Below, in pieces: positions 35,406 to 44,224 of a stretch of DNA of 64,000 nucleotides. Position numbers and translations under genes: made by a program. How positions within the stretch are numbered: position 1 is the stretch's first letter; every line of letters begins with the position of its first letter. The notes under the pieces are model-generated. The model was not told where the DNA came from. It did no database searches and saw nothing but the letters and a program-made list of their open reading frames with translations. The stretch covers positions 124,001 to 188,000 of the forward strand of contig NZ_JHYQ01000003.1 in assembly GCF_000621325.1 (NCBI RefSeq). The letters run 5' to 3'. This DNA is from Thiothrix lacustris DSM 21227. Lineage in GTDB: Bacteria > Pseudomonadota > Gammaproteobacteria > Thiotrichales > Thiotrichaceae.

Positions 35406-36337
35406 CAGCGTACTTCCATCCCTGTCTCAGCAATCAGTTTGATGTCATCTTCGTTGTACGTTAGTGCAGTGATTTTGCCTTTATCAATCGCCCGTTCGTT
35501 ACGCCCCAATGAGATGAGGCGGCCTTCCTCTTCAGACTGAAGCGCAATTTTGCTGAATGCCCTGATCGTATCTTGGCTATGAGTCGTTGCAAATACCTGA
35601 ATATCAAGCTCCTTTGCTAACTTGAATAGCTTCTCCCACACATCTTCCTGAATCGAATAGTGCAAGCCATTCTCGAACTCGTCGATCATCAGATAGCCAC
35701 CTTTGGCTTGATAAGCGTACAGGAATATTTGCAGTAGACGACTCATGCCTTCACCCATAGATTTTATAGAGCGAGCTTCTTCTTCGCCTGCAACAGAAAC
35801 CATAGTCACTTGGTTTGTTGTGTAAAAAACATCGTCAATATTTTTATCTATAATCTGTAAGGCATTTTTTAGTAGCTGGTCTTTTTTTTGTATTCTTATT
35901 TTATCCCATGCCTTAGCTAATTCTTTTTCTGGATATATGGTTGTTTTGATGAAGGAAAATGTATGATTATCTTCGGGGAATAGTTGTTCGTGTACATGCT
36001 TTTCTGTAAGGTTCTTGTCGTTTATCACTACACTAACATCCACACGACCATTTTGTGAGTGATGTTTATATTGAATATAGTTTTTTTTAGATGAATCCCC
36101 AATATAGGAATCTCCTTCTAAAATACTTAGGGTGTTTTTTGAAAATACTTCACCCCTCATTTTTGCAATATCCTTTAAAGCCTGTGAATGACCATGCTGT
36201 GAAAAAAGTGCAATAGCCTCCAACAACGTACTCTTCCCGCTATTGTTCTTCCCCACGATTAGGTTCACCCGCCCCAGCGAGGGGATGGTGAGGTCTTCAA
36301 AGCAGCGGAAATTCTTGATGTGCAGGCTGTCGAGCAT
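35405..36337 (-). CDS. AAA (AAA_15/AAA_21-type) ATPase paired with the TOPRIM protein
   Basis: 310 residues. SMC/RecF-like ABC ATPase: N-terminal LHIKNFRCFEDLTIPSLGRV, Walker A GKNNSGKST (about 27-35), signature-like MGEGMSRLLQ, Walker B YLMIDEFENGLH and H-loop ATTHSQDTIRAF. The centre (about 70-180) is a variable, lysine-rich insertion without recognisable domain. The coding DNA is visibly more AT-rich than its neighbours, especially 35,800-36,200, which suggests lateral acquisition. It is the first gene of the operon; an AAGGA ribosome site precedes the ATG. Overall build resembles AriA of PARIS or the ATPase half of OLD nucleases, but neither identity is proved. Confidence 0.82.
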   Translation of the reverse strand: MLDSLHIKNFRCFEDLTIPSLGRVNLIVGKNNSGKSTLLEAIALFSQHGHSQALKDIAKMRGEVFSKNTLSILEGDSYIGDSSKKNYIQYKHHSQNGRVDVSVVINDKNLTEKHVHEQLFPEDNHTFSFIKTTIYPEKELAKAWDKIRIQKKDQLLKNALQIIDKNIDDVFYTTNQVTMVSVAGEEEARSIKSMGEGMSRLLQIFLYAYQAKGGYLMIDEFENGLHYSIQEDVWEKLFKLAKELDIQVFATTHSQDTIRAFSKIALQSEEEGRLISLGRNERAIDKGKITALTYNEDDIKLIAETGMEVR

Positions 36338-36420
36338 GGTGGTTGTCCTTCATCCATAAGTCTCCGAACTATAGCAAATTCCGGCTAGAGGCGTGAACAA
36401 GTGCATGTATAATCCCCATC

Positions 36421-36765
36421 ATGATAACGATTGCAAGCCTTACCGATCTCAATTTTCACCATGTGCTGACAGAAACGCCCGGCGCTGCACTGGTATTTTT
36501 CACCGCGCCCAACTGCGGGGCGTGCCGCAACCTCAAGATTGCACTGGAAAAATACCGGCGTGAGTTTCTACCCTTACCCGTCTTCGAGGTGGATGCCGTC
36601 CACAATGGCGGGCTGGTGAACGCGCTGGAGATTTTCCATTTGCCCGCAATGTACCTGTATGTGGATGGGCATTATCACTGTGAACTCCATTCCGAACCAC
36701 TGCCCACGCGGATTCACGTAGCCATTCAGGCCGCACTGCAATTACCCGCCGAGGATGAGCCATGA
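36421..36765 (+). CDS. Thioredoxin-like protein with CGAC motif
   Basis: 114 residues with a thioredoxin fold: strand ALVFFTAPNCGACRNL carrying the redox pair Cys32-Gly-Ala-Cys35, and the cis-proline segment LPAMYLYVDG. No signal peptide, so cytoplasmic. The CGAC active site differs from the usual CGPC, which can shift redox potential. Its stop overlaps the ampD start (ATGA), but the functional link to cell-wall recycling is unclear. Confidence 0.85.
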   Translation: MITIASLTDLNFHHVLTETPGAALVFFTAPNCGACRNLKIALEKYRREFLPLPVFEVDAVHNGGLVNALEIFHLPAMYLYVDGHYHCELHSEPLPTRIHVAIQAALQLPAEDEP

Positions 36766-37373
36766 TCATTGATGCAGAAACCGGCCTGCTGGACATTGCC
36801 CGCCAGTGCCCATCCCCCAACCACGATGAACGCCCGAATGGCTGTGTGCCGGAACTGATCGTGTTGCACAATATCAGCTTGCCGCCTTATGAGTTTGGCG
36901 GGAATTGGATCGACCAGCTCTTCACCAATCAACTCGACCCGACGGCGCACCCGTTTTTTGCCGATATTTGCCATTTACGGGTTGCCAGTCACTTGCTGAT
37001 CCGACGTGAAGGTGAAATCGTGCAATACGTGCCGTTCCATTTACGGGCATTTCACGCGGGCGTGTCGCAGTGGCGCGGGCGGGAGCGTTGCAATGACTTT
37101 TCCATCGGTATCGAAATCGAAGGCACTGATTTTGAAGTTTTCACCGAAGCTCAGTACCAACAGTTGGCGCAATTGCTGCCTGCGCTGGTGGCTGCCTATC
37201 CGGGTTTGAGTTTGCAGCACATTACCGGGCACGAACATATTGCACCAGGGCGCAAAACAGATCCTGGTCCATTTTTCGATTGGCAACGTTTGAGTGGGGT
37301 GTTAGCGGTGGACTTACCCGCTTCTGCAAGCAGTGAATATCCGCTTGTTGTAGAAATACCACTGCCAGCATAA
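36762..37373 (+). CDS. ampD: 1,6-anhydro-N-acetylmuramyl-L-alanine amidase
   Basis: 203 residues. N-acetylmuramoyl-L-alanine amidase type 2 domain with zinc ligands predicted as His36 (IVLHNIS), His157 (ITGHEHI) and Asp167 (GRKTDPGP), at the same spacing as in characterised AmpD (His34, His154, Asp164). The catalytic glutamate lies in SIGIEIEG. AmpD cleaves the peptide from anhydro-muropeptides during cytoplasmic peptidoglycan recycling, and its loss induces AmpC beta-lactamase where AmpR is present. No ampE follows, unlike in enterics. A Tyr- and Pro-containing tail of about 20 residues extends beyond the core. Confidence 0.93.
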   Translation: MIIDAETGLLDIARQCPSPNHDERPNGCVPELIVLHNISLPPYEFGGNWIDQLFTNQLDPTAHPFFADICHLRVASHLLIRREGEIVQYVPFHLRAFHAGVSQWRGRERCNDFSIGIEIEGTDFEVFTEAQYQQLAQLLPALVAAYPGLSLQHITGHEHIAPGRKTDPGPFFDWQRLSGVLAVDLPASASSEYPLVVEIPLPA

Positions 37374-37475
37374 AAAAGATTCAATCGGCAAAGTTTTCAT
37401 ACTGCCCTATACTCTGTGTATGTTGTTTGAATAAGACAGTTGATACATCGCCATACACAAACGAGGGAGTGTTTC

Positions 37476-38084
37476 ATGAGTATGCAAAAACCGATATCCA
37501 AATCATTCATGCAGACACGCAGGGATTTGCTGTTATTGCCATTAATGTTGATGGCTGAACGCGTGCTTGCTGTGTCAGTACCTGAGTTACCCGCTGGCTC
37601 TTGCCCGTTAAACAGTGGTGGCCCATCATTATTGGGGACAAAATGGCGTTTATATTCTGTCTATGACAATAAAGTGCCGCCAGAACTGGATGTCACGATG
37701 GAAGTGGGTGATAACGCACTGAAGGGTTTTGCAGGTTGTAATGATTATACGGCTGTCTTTCAAAGAGTTGGGCACACAGGGTTTAAGATGGCCAAGATTG
37801 AGCGAGGTGAAAAGGGTTGCCCGGTATTATCGACGGGTGCTGGTTTACCAACGATCAATGTGGGGAGTTGGGAAGGCAGTTACTTGCGAACCTTAGGGCG
37901 TGCGGGAAGTGTTCAGCAGGAAGGTAGTCTGTTGCAATTTTTCAACATGAATGGCGCACCATCAGTGGTATTTACCAAACATTACGGGGATGCTGGTGTG
38001 GAAAATGCCGCACCAGAAACCCCGCCAGCAGAGGGTACAGTACCCGCGCCTGCACCAGAACCGGCACCTCCTGCGACTTCCTGA
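37476..38084 (+). CDS. Secreted META-domain protein (HslJ-like)
   Basis: 202 residues from the ATG at 37476, which has a GAGGGAG site 7 bases upstream. The N-terminus contains TRRDLLLLPLMLMA, a hydrophobic signal peptide with a twin-arginine, suggesting Tat export (inference). The middle has the META-domain pattern: LLGTKWRLYSV, then ALKGFAGCNDYTAVF with the conserved GxxGCN, and a second Cys in EKGCPV. META/HslJ proteins are small beta proteins associated with stress and surface functions. The last 35 residues are Pro/Ala/Glu-rich. Confidence 0.8.
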   Translation: MSMQKPISKSFMQTRRDLLLLPLMLMAERVLAVSVPELPAGSCPLNSGGPSLLGTKWRLYSVYDNKVPPELDVTMEVGDNALKGFAGCNDYTAVFQRVGHTGFKMAKIERGEKGCPVLSTGAGLPTINVGSWEGSYLRTLGRAGSVQQEGSLLQFFNMNGAPSVVFTKHYGDAGVENAAPETPPAEGTVPAPAPEPAPPATS

Positions 38085-38114
38085 TGAAAACACGCTAGAT
38101 TGAGGTTAAAAGGG

Positions 38115-38123
38115 TGGTATGAT
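38115..38123 (+). promoter_or_regulatory. Candidate extended -10 promoter for glyA
   Basis: TGG-TATGAT lies about 42 bases before the glyA start, fitting an extended -10 (TGnTATGAT). The region where a -35 should sit is poor, which extended -10 promoters tolerate. Confidence 0.4.
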
Positions 38124-38164
38124 ACAAGGCTTTTTTAGCTTCTAACGCGCAGGAGAAAAGCGGC

Positions 38165-39442
38165 ATGTTTTCTAGCCAGATGAAAATCGCAGGTTATGAC
38201 GATGAATTGTGGGATGCGATGCAGTCCGAAGTGCGTCGTCAAGAAGAGCACATTGAACTGATAGCTTCTGAAAACTACGCTAGCCCGCGTGTGATGGAAG
38301 CTCAGGGTTCTGTGTTGACCAATAAATACGCGGAAGGCTACCCGGCCAAGCGTTATTATGGTGGTTGCGAATACGTCGATAAAGCCGAGCAGCTTGCCAT
38401 TGACCGCGTTAAACAATTGTTTGGCGCGGATTATGCCAACGTGCAACCGCATTCCGGCTCACAGGCCAACGCAGCCGTTTACATGGCGCTGTTGAACCCC
38501 GGTGATACTGTACTGGGCATGAGCCTGGCACACGGTGGTCACTTGACCCACGGTGCCAAAGTCAACTTCTCCGGCAAAATCTACAACGCAGTGCAATACG
38601 GCATCACCGATGATGGCTACATTGACTATGCTGAAGTTGAGCGCCTGGCGGTTGAACACAAGCCCAAAATGATCGTGGCAGGTTTTTCGGCTTACTCCCG
38701 CGTCATTGACTGGAGCAAGTTCCGCGAAATCGCCGATAAAGTTGGTGCGTACCTGATGGTAGACATGGCACACGTTGCCGGTTTGGTGGCCGCAGGCGTG
38801 TACCCCAGCCCGGTGCAAATTGCTGACGTGACCACGTCCACGACGCACAAAACCTTGCGTGGTCCGCGTGGTGGTATCATTTTGGCGAAATCCAATCCTG
38901 ATTTGGAAAAGAAGTTCAACTCACTGGTATTTCCCGGTATTCAAGGCGGCCCCTTGATGCACGTCATTGCTGCCAAAGCGGTGGCTTTCAAGGAAGCCCT
39001 CGAACCTGAATTTACCGTTTACCAGCAGCAAGTCGCCAAGAATGCCAAAGTCATGGCAGAAACCCTGATTGCACGCGGTTACAAGATCGTTTCCGGTGGA
39101 ACGGATAATCACCTGATGCTGGTTGACCTGATTGCCAAAGGCATTACCGGCAAGGCTGCGGATGCGGCGCTGGGTGCTGCGAACATCACCGTTAACAAGA
39201 ACTCCGTGCCGAATGACCCGCAATCGCCTTTCGTTACCAGCGGTATCCGCGTGGGTACGCCTGCAATTACCACCCGTGGTTTCAAGGAAGCAGAATCCGC
39301 GCAACTGGCTAACTGGATGGCAGACGTGTTGGACAATGTGGAAGACACTGCCACGATCGAACGGGTGAAAGAGCAAGTGCTGGACATTTGCGCGCGATTC
39401 CCGGTCTACAAGTCTACCTCGTTTGGCGATCACCCGGCGTAA
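38165..39442 (+). CDS. glyA: Serine hydroxymethyltransferase
   Basis: 425 residues, preceded by an AGGAG site. Diagnostic blocks: [20 protein letters not shown] near the N-terminus, GGCEYVD, and the PLP-lysine segment [12 protein letters not shown] with Lys229, the same number as in E. coli GlyA. It converts serine and tetrahydrofolate to glycine and 5,10-methylene-THF. It is followed after 6 bases by nrdR, an order common in gammaproteobacteria, which then leads into the riboflavin genes. Confidence 0.97.
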   Translation: MFSSQMKIAGYDDELWDAMQSEVRRQEEHIELIASENYASPRVMEAQGSVLTNKYAEGYPAKRYYGGCEYVDKAEQLAIDRVKQLFGADYANVQPHSGSQANAAVYMALLNPGDTVLGMSLAHGGHLTHGAKVNFSGKIYNAVQYGITDDGYIDYAEVERLAVEHKPKMIVAGFSAYSRVIDWSKFREIADKVGAYLMVDMAHVAGLVAAGVYPSPVQIADVTTSTTHKTLRGPRGGIILAKSNPDLEKKFNSLVFPGIQGGPLMHVIAAKAVAFKEALEPEFTVYQQQVAKNAKVMAETLIARGYKIVSGGTDNHLMLVDLIAKGITGKAADAALGAANITVNKNSVPNDPQSPFVTSGIRVGTPAITTRGFKEAESAQLANWMADVLDNVEDTATIERVKEQVLDICARFPVYKSTSFGDHPA

Positions 39443-39448
39443 GGCGTC

Positions 39449-39907
39449 ATGCGATGCCCTTTTTGCGGTGCCGATGACACGCGGGTAGTCGATTCACGCT
39501 TGGCGAACGAAGGCGATCAAGTGCGCCGTCGTCGCCGTTGCGTGGTATGCGATGAGCGCTTTACCACCTATGAAGTGGCAGAGTTGACTCTGCCACGTGT
39601 GATCAAATCCAATGCCGCCCGCGAACCGTTTAACGACGACAAATTGCGTGGCGGCATTATGCGTGCGCTGGAAAAACGCCCGGTATCCATTGAAAGTATC
39701 GAGGCCGCTCTCAGCCATATTCGCAAAACCATCCTGATTAGCGGCGAACGCGAAGTGCCATCCTCCATGATTGGCGAGCTGGTGATGCATGAGTTGCGGC
39801 GACTAGATGAAGTTGCCTACATTCGTTTCGCTTCCGTTTACCGGCGTTTTGACGATATTGAAGAATTCCGCAGCATGATCGAACATCTGGAAAATGATCA
39901 GGCATGA
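39449..39907 (+). CDS. nrdR: Transcriptional repressor NrdR
   Basis: 152 residues. An N-terminal zinc ribbon with [17 protein letters not shown] and [14 protein letters not shown] (two CxxC pairs) is followed by an ATP-cone domain ([19 protein letters not shown]). NrdR binds dATP/ATP and represses ribonucleotide reductase genes through NrdR boxes. Its stop overlaps the ribD start by 4 bases, coupling it to riboflavin biosynthesis transcription. Confidence 0.97.
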   Translation: MRCPFCGADDTRVVDSRLANEGDQVRRRRRCVVCDERFTTYEVAELTLPRVIKSNAAREPFNDDKLRGGIMRALEKRPVSIESIEAALSHIRKTILISGEREVPSSMIGELVMHELRRLDEVAYIRFASVYRRFDDIEEFRSMIEHLENDQA

Positions 39908-41019
39908 ATTTTACCCCCGACGACCACCGTTACATGGCACGGGCGCTGCAACTGGCGCGACGCGGGCTTTACACGACCCAACCTAACCCACGCGTGGGTT
40001 GTGTGATCGTGCGTGATGGGCAAATCGTCGGCGAAGGCTGGCACGAACGTGCTGGCGAACCACACGCCGAAGTCCACGCCTTACGCATGGCGGGTGAAGC
40101 CGCTTGCGGAGCCACTGCTTATGTAACCCTAGAACCCTGTTCCCATTACGGGCGCACGCCGCCGTGTGCCAATGCTTTGGTGCAAGCAGGTGTGGCACGG
40201 GTCGTTGCCGCAATGGTTGACCCCAACCCGCTGGTGGCTGGCAAAGGTTTACAGATGCTGCAACAGGCTGGTATTACCACCGCTGCGGGATTGCTGGAAA
40301 GTGAAGCACGCGCCCTCAACCCCGGTTTCATTTCGCGCATGGAACGCAACCGCCCCTACATCCGCCTGAAAATGGCGATGAGCCTTGACGGACGTACCGC
40401 GATGGAATCCGGCGAAAGCGTGTGGATCACGGGTGAAGCTGCGCGGCGGGATGTGCAATTTCTACGGGCGCAAGCAGGCGCAATCCTCACAGGTATCGGC
40501 ACAGTGCTGGCGGATAACCCTTCGCTCAACGTGCGCCTGAGTGCCGATGAGTTGGGGATTAGCGGTGAAGTGCGCCAGCCTACACGGGTAGTGCTCGACT
40601 CTGCGTTACAATTCCCCTTGAACGCTGTCATGCTCACCTTACCGGGTGACATTCTCCTGTACACCTGTAGCGCTGATGTGCAAAAAATAGCGCAACTGGA
40701 ACAAGCTGGGGCAAAAGTCCGGCATTTTTCCGGCAACACCTTGCAACTGTCCGACGTCATGAGTGCTTTGGTGGAGGATGGCATTAGCGAAGTTCACGTG
40801 GAAGCGGGGGCAACCCTCGGCGGTGCGCTGGTCGAACAGGGTTTTGCTGACGAGTTGGTGATTTACCTTGCGCCGCATTTGATGGGTTCCAGCGCCCGTG
40901 CTTTGTTTAATTTGCCGCATATTGCGCAGATGAGTGAGCGCATTCCGTTGGAAATTCGTGATATTCGCGCAGTAGGGCAAGATTGGCGTATTATTGCCAG
41001 CCTGCAAACCAGAGGTTAA
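39904..41019 (+). CDS. ribD: Bifunctional pyrimidine deaminase/reductase RibD
   Basis: 371 residues. The N-terminal cytidine-deaminase-like domain has the zinc motif HAEVHAL and the later [12 protein letters not shown]. The C-terminal reductase domain starts near [17 protein letters not shown] and has [14 protein letters not shown]. It carries out the second and third steps of riboflavin synthesis after GTP cyclohydrolase II. It is 6 bases from ribE. Confidence 0.96.
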   Translation: MNFTPDDHRYMARALQLARRGLYTTQPNPRVGCVIVRDGQIVGEGWHERAGEPHAEVHALRMAGEAACGATAYVTLEPCSHYGRTPPCANALVQAGVARVVAAMVDPNPLVAGKGLQMLQQAGITTAAGLLESEARALNPGFISRMERNRPYIRLKMAMSLDGRTAMESGESVWITGEAARRDVQFLRAQAGAILTGIGTVLADNPSLNVRLSADELGISGEVRQPTRVVLDSALQFPLNAVMLTLPGDILLYTCSADVQKIAQLEQAGAKVRHFSGNTLQLSDVMSALVEDGISEVHVEAGATLGGALVEQGFADELVIYLAPHLMGSSARALFNLPHIAQMSERIPLEIRDIRAVGQDWRIIASLQTRG

Positions 41020-41025
41020 AAACGG

Positions 41026-41688
41026 ATGTTTACCGGCATTATCGAATCCATTGGCACGATCCGCGACATGCAGCCCAAAGGCGGCGACATGCGCTTGACC
41101 CTTGCGACCGGCAAATTGGACATGAGTGATGTTGCCCTCGGCGACAGCATTGCGGTGAATGGCGTGTGTTTGACGGCGATTGCCTTTGATAGCAGCAGTT
41201 TCAGCGCTGACGTTTCCCGCGAAACCTTATCCCTGACCAGCCTTGGCAATCTGTCACGTGGCTCGAAAGTGAATCTGGAAAAAGCCCTGACCCTGCAAAC
41301 CCGTCTCGGTGGGCATCTGGTCAGTGGTCACGTCGATGGTTTGGGTGAAATCATCAGCCGTCACGACGATGCGCGTTCGGTGCGTTTCAGCATCCGCGCC
41401 CCGGATAGCCTCGCCAAATACATTTCGGCGAAAGGCTCGATCACGGTCGATGGCACCAGCCTCACCGTCAACAAGGTCGATGGCAGCACTTTTGAACTCA
41501 ATATCGTCCCGCACACGCTGGAAGAAACCATCATTGCCGACTACCGCAGCGGCACGAAGGTCAATCTGGAAGTCGATGTCATTGCCCGTTACCTTGAGCG
41601 CCTGCTGCTGGGCGACAAAGCTGCATATCCGACCACGGGTGGCGGTATTACTGAAGCATTCCTCGCCGAACACGGCTTTATGAAGTGA
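41026..41688 (+). CDS. ribE: Riboflavin synthase, alpha subunit
   Basis: 220 residues with two repeated lumazine-binding barrels. The N-terminus MFTGIIESIGTI is diagnostic; each repeat has an SGDSIAVNGVCLT-like block (GDSIAVNGVCLTAIA and KGSITVDGTSLTVNK), and GGHLVSGHVDG lies between. It dismutates two 6,7-dimethyl-8-ribityllumazine molecules into riboflavin. Enteric nomenclature names this gene ribE or ribC. Confidence 0.96.
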   Translation: MFTGIIESIGTIRDMQPKGGDMRLTLATGKLDMSDVALGDSIAVNGVCLTAIAFDSSSFSADVSRETLSLTSLGNLSRGSKVNLEKALTLQTRLGGHLVSGHVDGLGEIISRHDDARSVRFSIRAPDSLAKYISAKGSITVDGTSLTVNKVDGSTFELNIVPHTLEETIIADYRSGTKVNLEVDVIARYLERLLLGDKAAYPTTGGGITEAFLAEHGFMK

Positions 41689-41694
41689 GAAACC

Positions 41695-42801
41695 ATGCAA
41701 TTCAACACCACAGAAGAGATTCTTAAAGACCTCGCAGAAGGCAAAATGGTCGTTATCGTTGACGACGAAGACCGCGAAAACGAAGGCGACCTGTTGATGG
41801 TGGCCTCCCTGACACGCCCGGAAGACATCAACTTCATGGCTAAGGAAGGGCGTGGTCTGGTGTGCCTGACCCTGACTCGTGAACGCTGCAAGCAGTTGAA
41901 TTTGCCGCTGATGATTTCCGGGACAGATGAAGCACACAGCACCAACTTCACCATTTCGATTGAAGCGGCGGAAGGTGTCACCACCGGCATTTCAGCTTAC
42001 GACCGTGCCCACACCATCCGCACTGCTGTTGCGCCGAATGCCTTGCCTGCCGATATTGAGCAGCCGGGGCATATTTTCCCGCTGATGGCGCAACCCGGCG
42101 GGGTGCTCACCCGCGCAGGCCATACCGAAGCCGGTTGTGATTATGCGCGTTTGGCAGGTTTCGAGCCTGCGGCGACGATTGTGGAAATCCTCAACGAAGA
42201 CGGTACGATGGCTCGCCGCCCTGATCTGGAAATTTTCGCCGAAAAGCACGGCCTGAAAATGGGCAGCATCGAAGACCTGATCCGTTATCGGGTACAGCAC
42301 GAAAAAAGCATCGAGCGCGTGTTTGAAAAAGAAGTGCAAACCGAATACGGCCCTTTCCATCTGGTGGCTTATAAGGAATTGGCTAAGCAAGATATTCATC
42401 TGGCATTGGTCAAGGGCGAAATCGGCGCTGATGATACCGTGATGGTGCGGGTGCATCTGGAAAATGAATTATGTGATCTGTTGGCCTTGACCGAACCGGG
42501 CTGCGGTTGGCCGTTACGCGGGGTTATGCAGCGTATTCAGGAAGAAGGCAAAGGCGTTATTGTCATCCTGCGCGAGCCTATTCAGCCACAAGATGTATTA
42601 AATCGCTTGAAAGGGTTTGAATCTCAACCAGTTGTACAGGACAATACTCGTTCTTCTCCGGCTGAATTAAAAACCTACGGGATCGGGGCGCAAATCCTCT
42701 CTGACCTCGGTGTCCACCGGATGCTTGTGATGAGTGCTCCACGGCGTTTGCATGGCATTGCCGGTTTTGGTCTGGAAATTGTTGATTATATTCAGGATTA
42801 A
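41695..42801 (+). CDS. ribB: 3,4-dihydroxy-2-butanone-4-phosphate synthase with degenerate GTP cyclohydrolase II-like domain
   Basis: 368 residues. Residues 1-200 are a complete RibB domain: DDEDRENEGDL, the acidic active-site loop, RAGHTEAGCDY and EILNEDGTMAR. The rest aligns with GTP cyclohydrolase II by its start (EYGPFHLVAYKE) and VMVRVHLENELCDLL, but the zinc motif that reads SLRCDCG in RibA is replaced by LTEPGCGW, and the GRNIGL region is missing. The second half is therefore probably not a cyclohydrolase, as in RibBX-type proteins; a separate ribA is expected elsewhere in the genome. Between ribE and ribH in the operon. Confidence 0.92.
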   Translation: MQFNTTEEILKDLAEGKMVVIVDDEDRENEGDLLMVASLTRPEDINFMAKEGRGLVCLTLTRERCKQLNLPLMISGTDEAHSTNFTISIEAAEGVTTGISAYDRAHTIRTAVAPNALPADIEQPGHIFPLMAQPGGVLTRAGHTEAGCDYARLAGFEPAATIVEILNEDGTMARRPDLEIFAEKHGLKMGSIEDLIRYRVQHEKSIERVFEKEVQTEYGPFHLVAYKELAKQDIHLALVKGEIGADDTVMVRVHLENELCDLLALTEPGCGWPLRGVMQRIQEEGKGVIVILREPIQPQDVLNRLKGFESQPVVQDNTRSSPAELKTYGIGAQILSDLGVHRMLVMSAPRRLHGIAGFGLEIVDYIQD

Positions 42802-42859
42802 GTAACTCCTTACCCCAGGGTTACGTGATTGTTCTTTAAAATGAATTTAGGATGGTTCA

Positions 42860-43342
42860 ATGAGCTTCAATGTCATCGAAGGTGATTTTGCCCCACAGGA
42901 AGCCAAATACGGCATCGTCGTTGCGCGTTTCAATGGTTTTATCGTCGAAAGCCTGCTGTCAGGCGCGATTGATGCCCTCAAGCGTCATGGTGGCGTGAAA
43001 GAGGAAGACATCGACGTGGTGCGCGTTCCGGGCGCTTATGAATTGCCACTGGTGGCACAAGCGATGGCGGCCAATGGTGATTACGATGCCATTATTGCAC
43101 TGGGTGCAGTGATTCGTGGTAGCACGCCGCATTTCGACTTCGTGGCAGGCGAAGCCTCCAAAGGTCTGGCGCAAGTGGGTTTGAGCCATGAACTGCCCGT
43201 CATTTTCGGCGTTTTGACGACCGATACCATCGAACAATCCATCGAACGGGCAGGCACTAAAGCAGGTAACAAAGGCGCAGAAGCCGCTTTGTCAGCACTG
43301 GAAATGGTGTCCTTGTTACGTAAGATCAGGAAAACAGCATAA
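42860..43342 (+). CDS. ribH: 6,7-dimethyl-8-ribityllumazine synthase
   Basis: 160 residues. Conserved blocks: [16 protein letters not shown] near the N-terminus, [39 protein letters not shown] and [20 protein letters not shown]. The enzyme condenses the RibB product with the RibD product to lumazine and forms pentamers or 60-mer capsids. Its stop is one base from the nusB start. Confidence 0.97.
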   Translation: MSFNVIEGDFAPQEAKYGIVVARFNGFIVESLLSGAIDALKRHGGVKEEDIDVVRVPGAYELPLVAQAMAANGDYDAIIALGAVIRGSTPHFDFVAGEASKGLAQVGLSHELPVIFGVLTTDTIEQSIERAGTKAGNKGAEAALSALEMVSLLRKIRKTA

Positions 43343-43343
43343 C

Positions 43344-43823
43344 ATGGCAGGACACAAACCCCTTTCGGAGTCCCAGCAACTGATTGCCCGTCGTCGCGTT
43401 TCGCGGCGGCTGGCCATGCAAGGCGCTTACCAGTGGTTGATTACGGGCAACAGTTTTCAGGAAATTTACCTGTATTTTCAGGAAGAGTTGGAGCTGGCGG
43501 CGGATTTCCGCAAGTCTGACACGGCTTTTTTCCACAAGTTGCTACGTTGTGCGATTGAAGGGGGCGCAGAACTGGAAGCCCGCATTTCCCCGCATCTTGA
43601 CCGTTCCTTGGCGCAAGTTGACCCGATTGAACACGCTGTTTTGCGGGTAGCGACCTGTGAATTGCTCAATCACCTCGAAACACCTTACAAGGTGGTGGTG
43701 AACGAGTACGTCAATCTGGCGAAAAAGTACGGCGCGGAACAGGCGCACAAGTTTATCAATGGTGTGCTGGATAAGGTGGCAACCGAAATCCGCCCGCTTG
43801 AGTCCCAAGCCAACCGCAAATAA
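43344..43823 (+). CDS. nusB: Transcription antitermination factor NusB
   Basis: 159 residues. An Arg-rich N-terminal helix (RRRVSRRLAMQGAYQWLITG) and the C-terminal ETPYKVVVNEYVNLAKKYGAEQAHKFINGVLDKV are typical NusB sequences. NusB binds boxA RNA with NusE and supports rRNA antitermination. It ends the riboflavin cluster, the standard ribH-nusB order. Confidence 0.96.
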   Translation: MAGHKPLSESQQLIARRRVSRRLAMQGAYQWLITGNSFQEIYLYFQEELELAADFRKSDTAFFHKLLRCAIEGGAELEARISPHLDRSLAQVDPIEHAVLRVATCELLNHLETPYKVVVNEYVNLAKKYGAEQAHKFINGVLDKVATEIRPLESQANRK

Positions 43824-43928
43824 GCGTTACTGCAAAAACCTTCCATCGGCTCTACACACTTTCTGCACATCTGCACGTTATGCTTATCAGGGCATTTAAA
43901 TAAACGATAAACAGGAGTGTGGCGCAAT

Positions 43929-44099
43929 ATGAGCCTTAAAACAGAAACGATTAAACACGATAACAAGCTCTCCCTGCTATTCCGGCAGGGTGTGCGTTCG
44001 CGGCGTGCCTGCGGGTGTGCCCCGGAAATGCCGCGCGAAGAGCGGATGCAGCGCTGGCAACATCGGTTGGAAAAGCTGTTTGCGCGGCAGGTGTATTGA
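43929..44099 (+). CDS. Small hypothetical basic protein
   Basis: 56 residues from the ATG at 43929, with an AGGAG site 11 bases upstream; a GTG at 43917 would add four residues. The protein is Arg/Lys-rich with one CGC motif (RRACGCAPEM) and an amphipathic helical end. I recognise no family. The ribosome site, the compact fit between nusB and parC and the absence of a competing gene support it, but length alone keeps confidence moderate. Confidence 0.5.
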   Translation: MSLKTETIKHDNKLSLLFRQGVRSRRACGCAPEMPREERMQRWQHRLEKLFARQVY

Positions 44100-44169
44100 T
44101 CTGGTCTTTTTTTCTTTGGATGACATGGGGCAATATTAGTTAGGGGATCTAGTTACCACAAGAGTAAAA

Positions 44170-44188
44170 GGGCGTATACAATACGCCC
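44170..44188. repeat. Short palindrome upstream of parC
   Basis: GGGCGTAT-ACA-ATACGCCC forms an 8-bp stem with a 3-base loop, followed by CCTACAGG. Its form resembles dispersed intergenic palindromic (REP-like) elements. Only one copy occurs here. The surrounding 125 bases between the small hypothetical gene and parC contain nothing else I can identify. Confidence 0.5.
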
Positions 44189-44224
44189 CTACAGGTAGTA
44201 CTCGCAAAAGAATAAAGGACCCCC

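Noticed and set aside
32731-36337. Calling the AAA/TOPRIM/Rep set a canonical Gabija or PARIS system
   Set aside because: Gabija GajA is a single fused protein and GajB is shorter than this Rep; PARIS AriB is normally DUF4435. Rep here looks like the housekeeping enzyme. The resemblance is reported as a finding only.
39440-41026. FMN riboswitch in front of the riboflavin genes
   Set aside because: The gaps between glyA, nrdR, ribD, ribE and ribB are only a few bases, and the 58 bases before ribH are too short for an RFN element.
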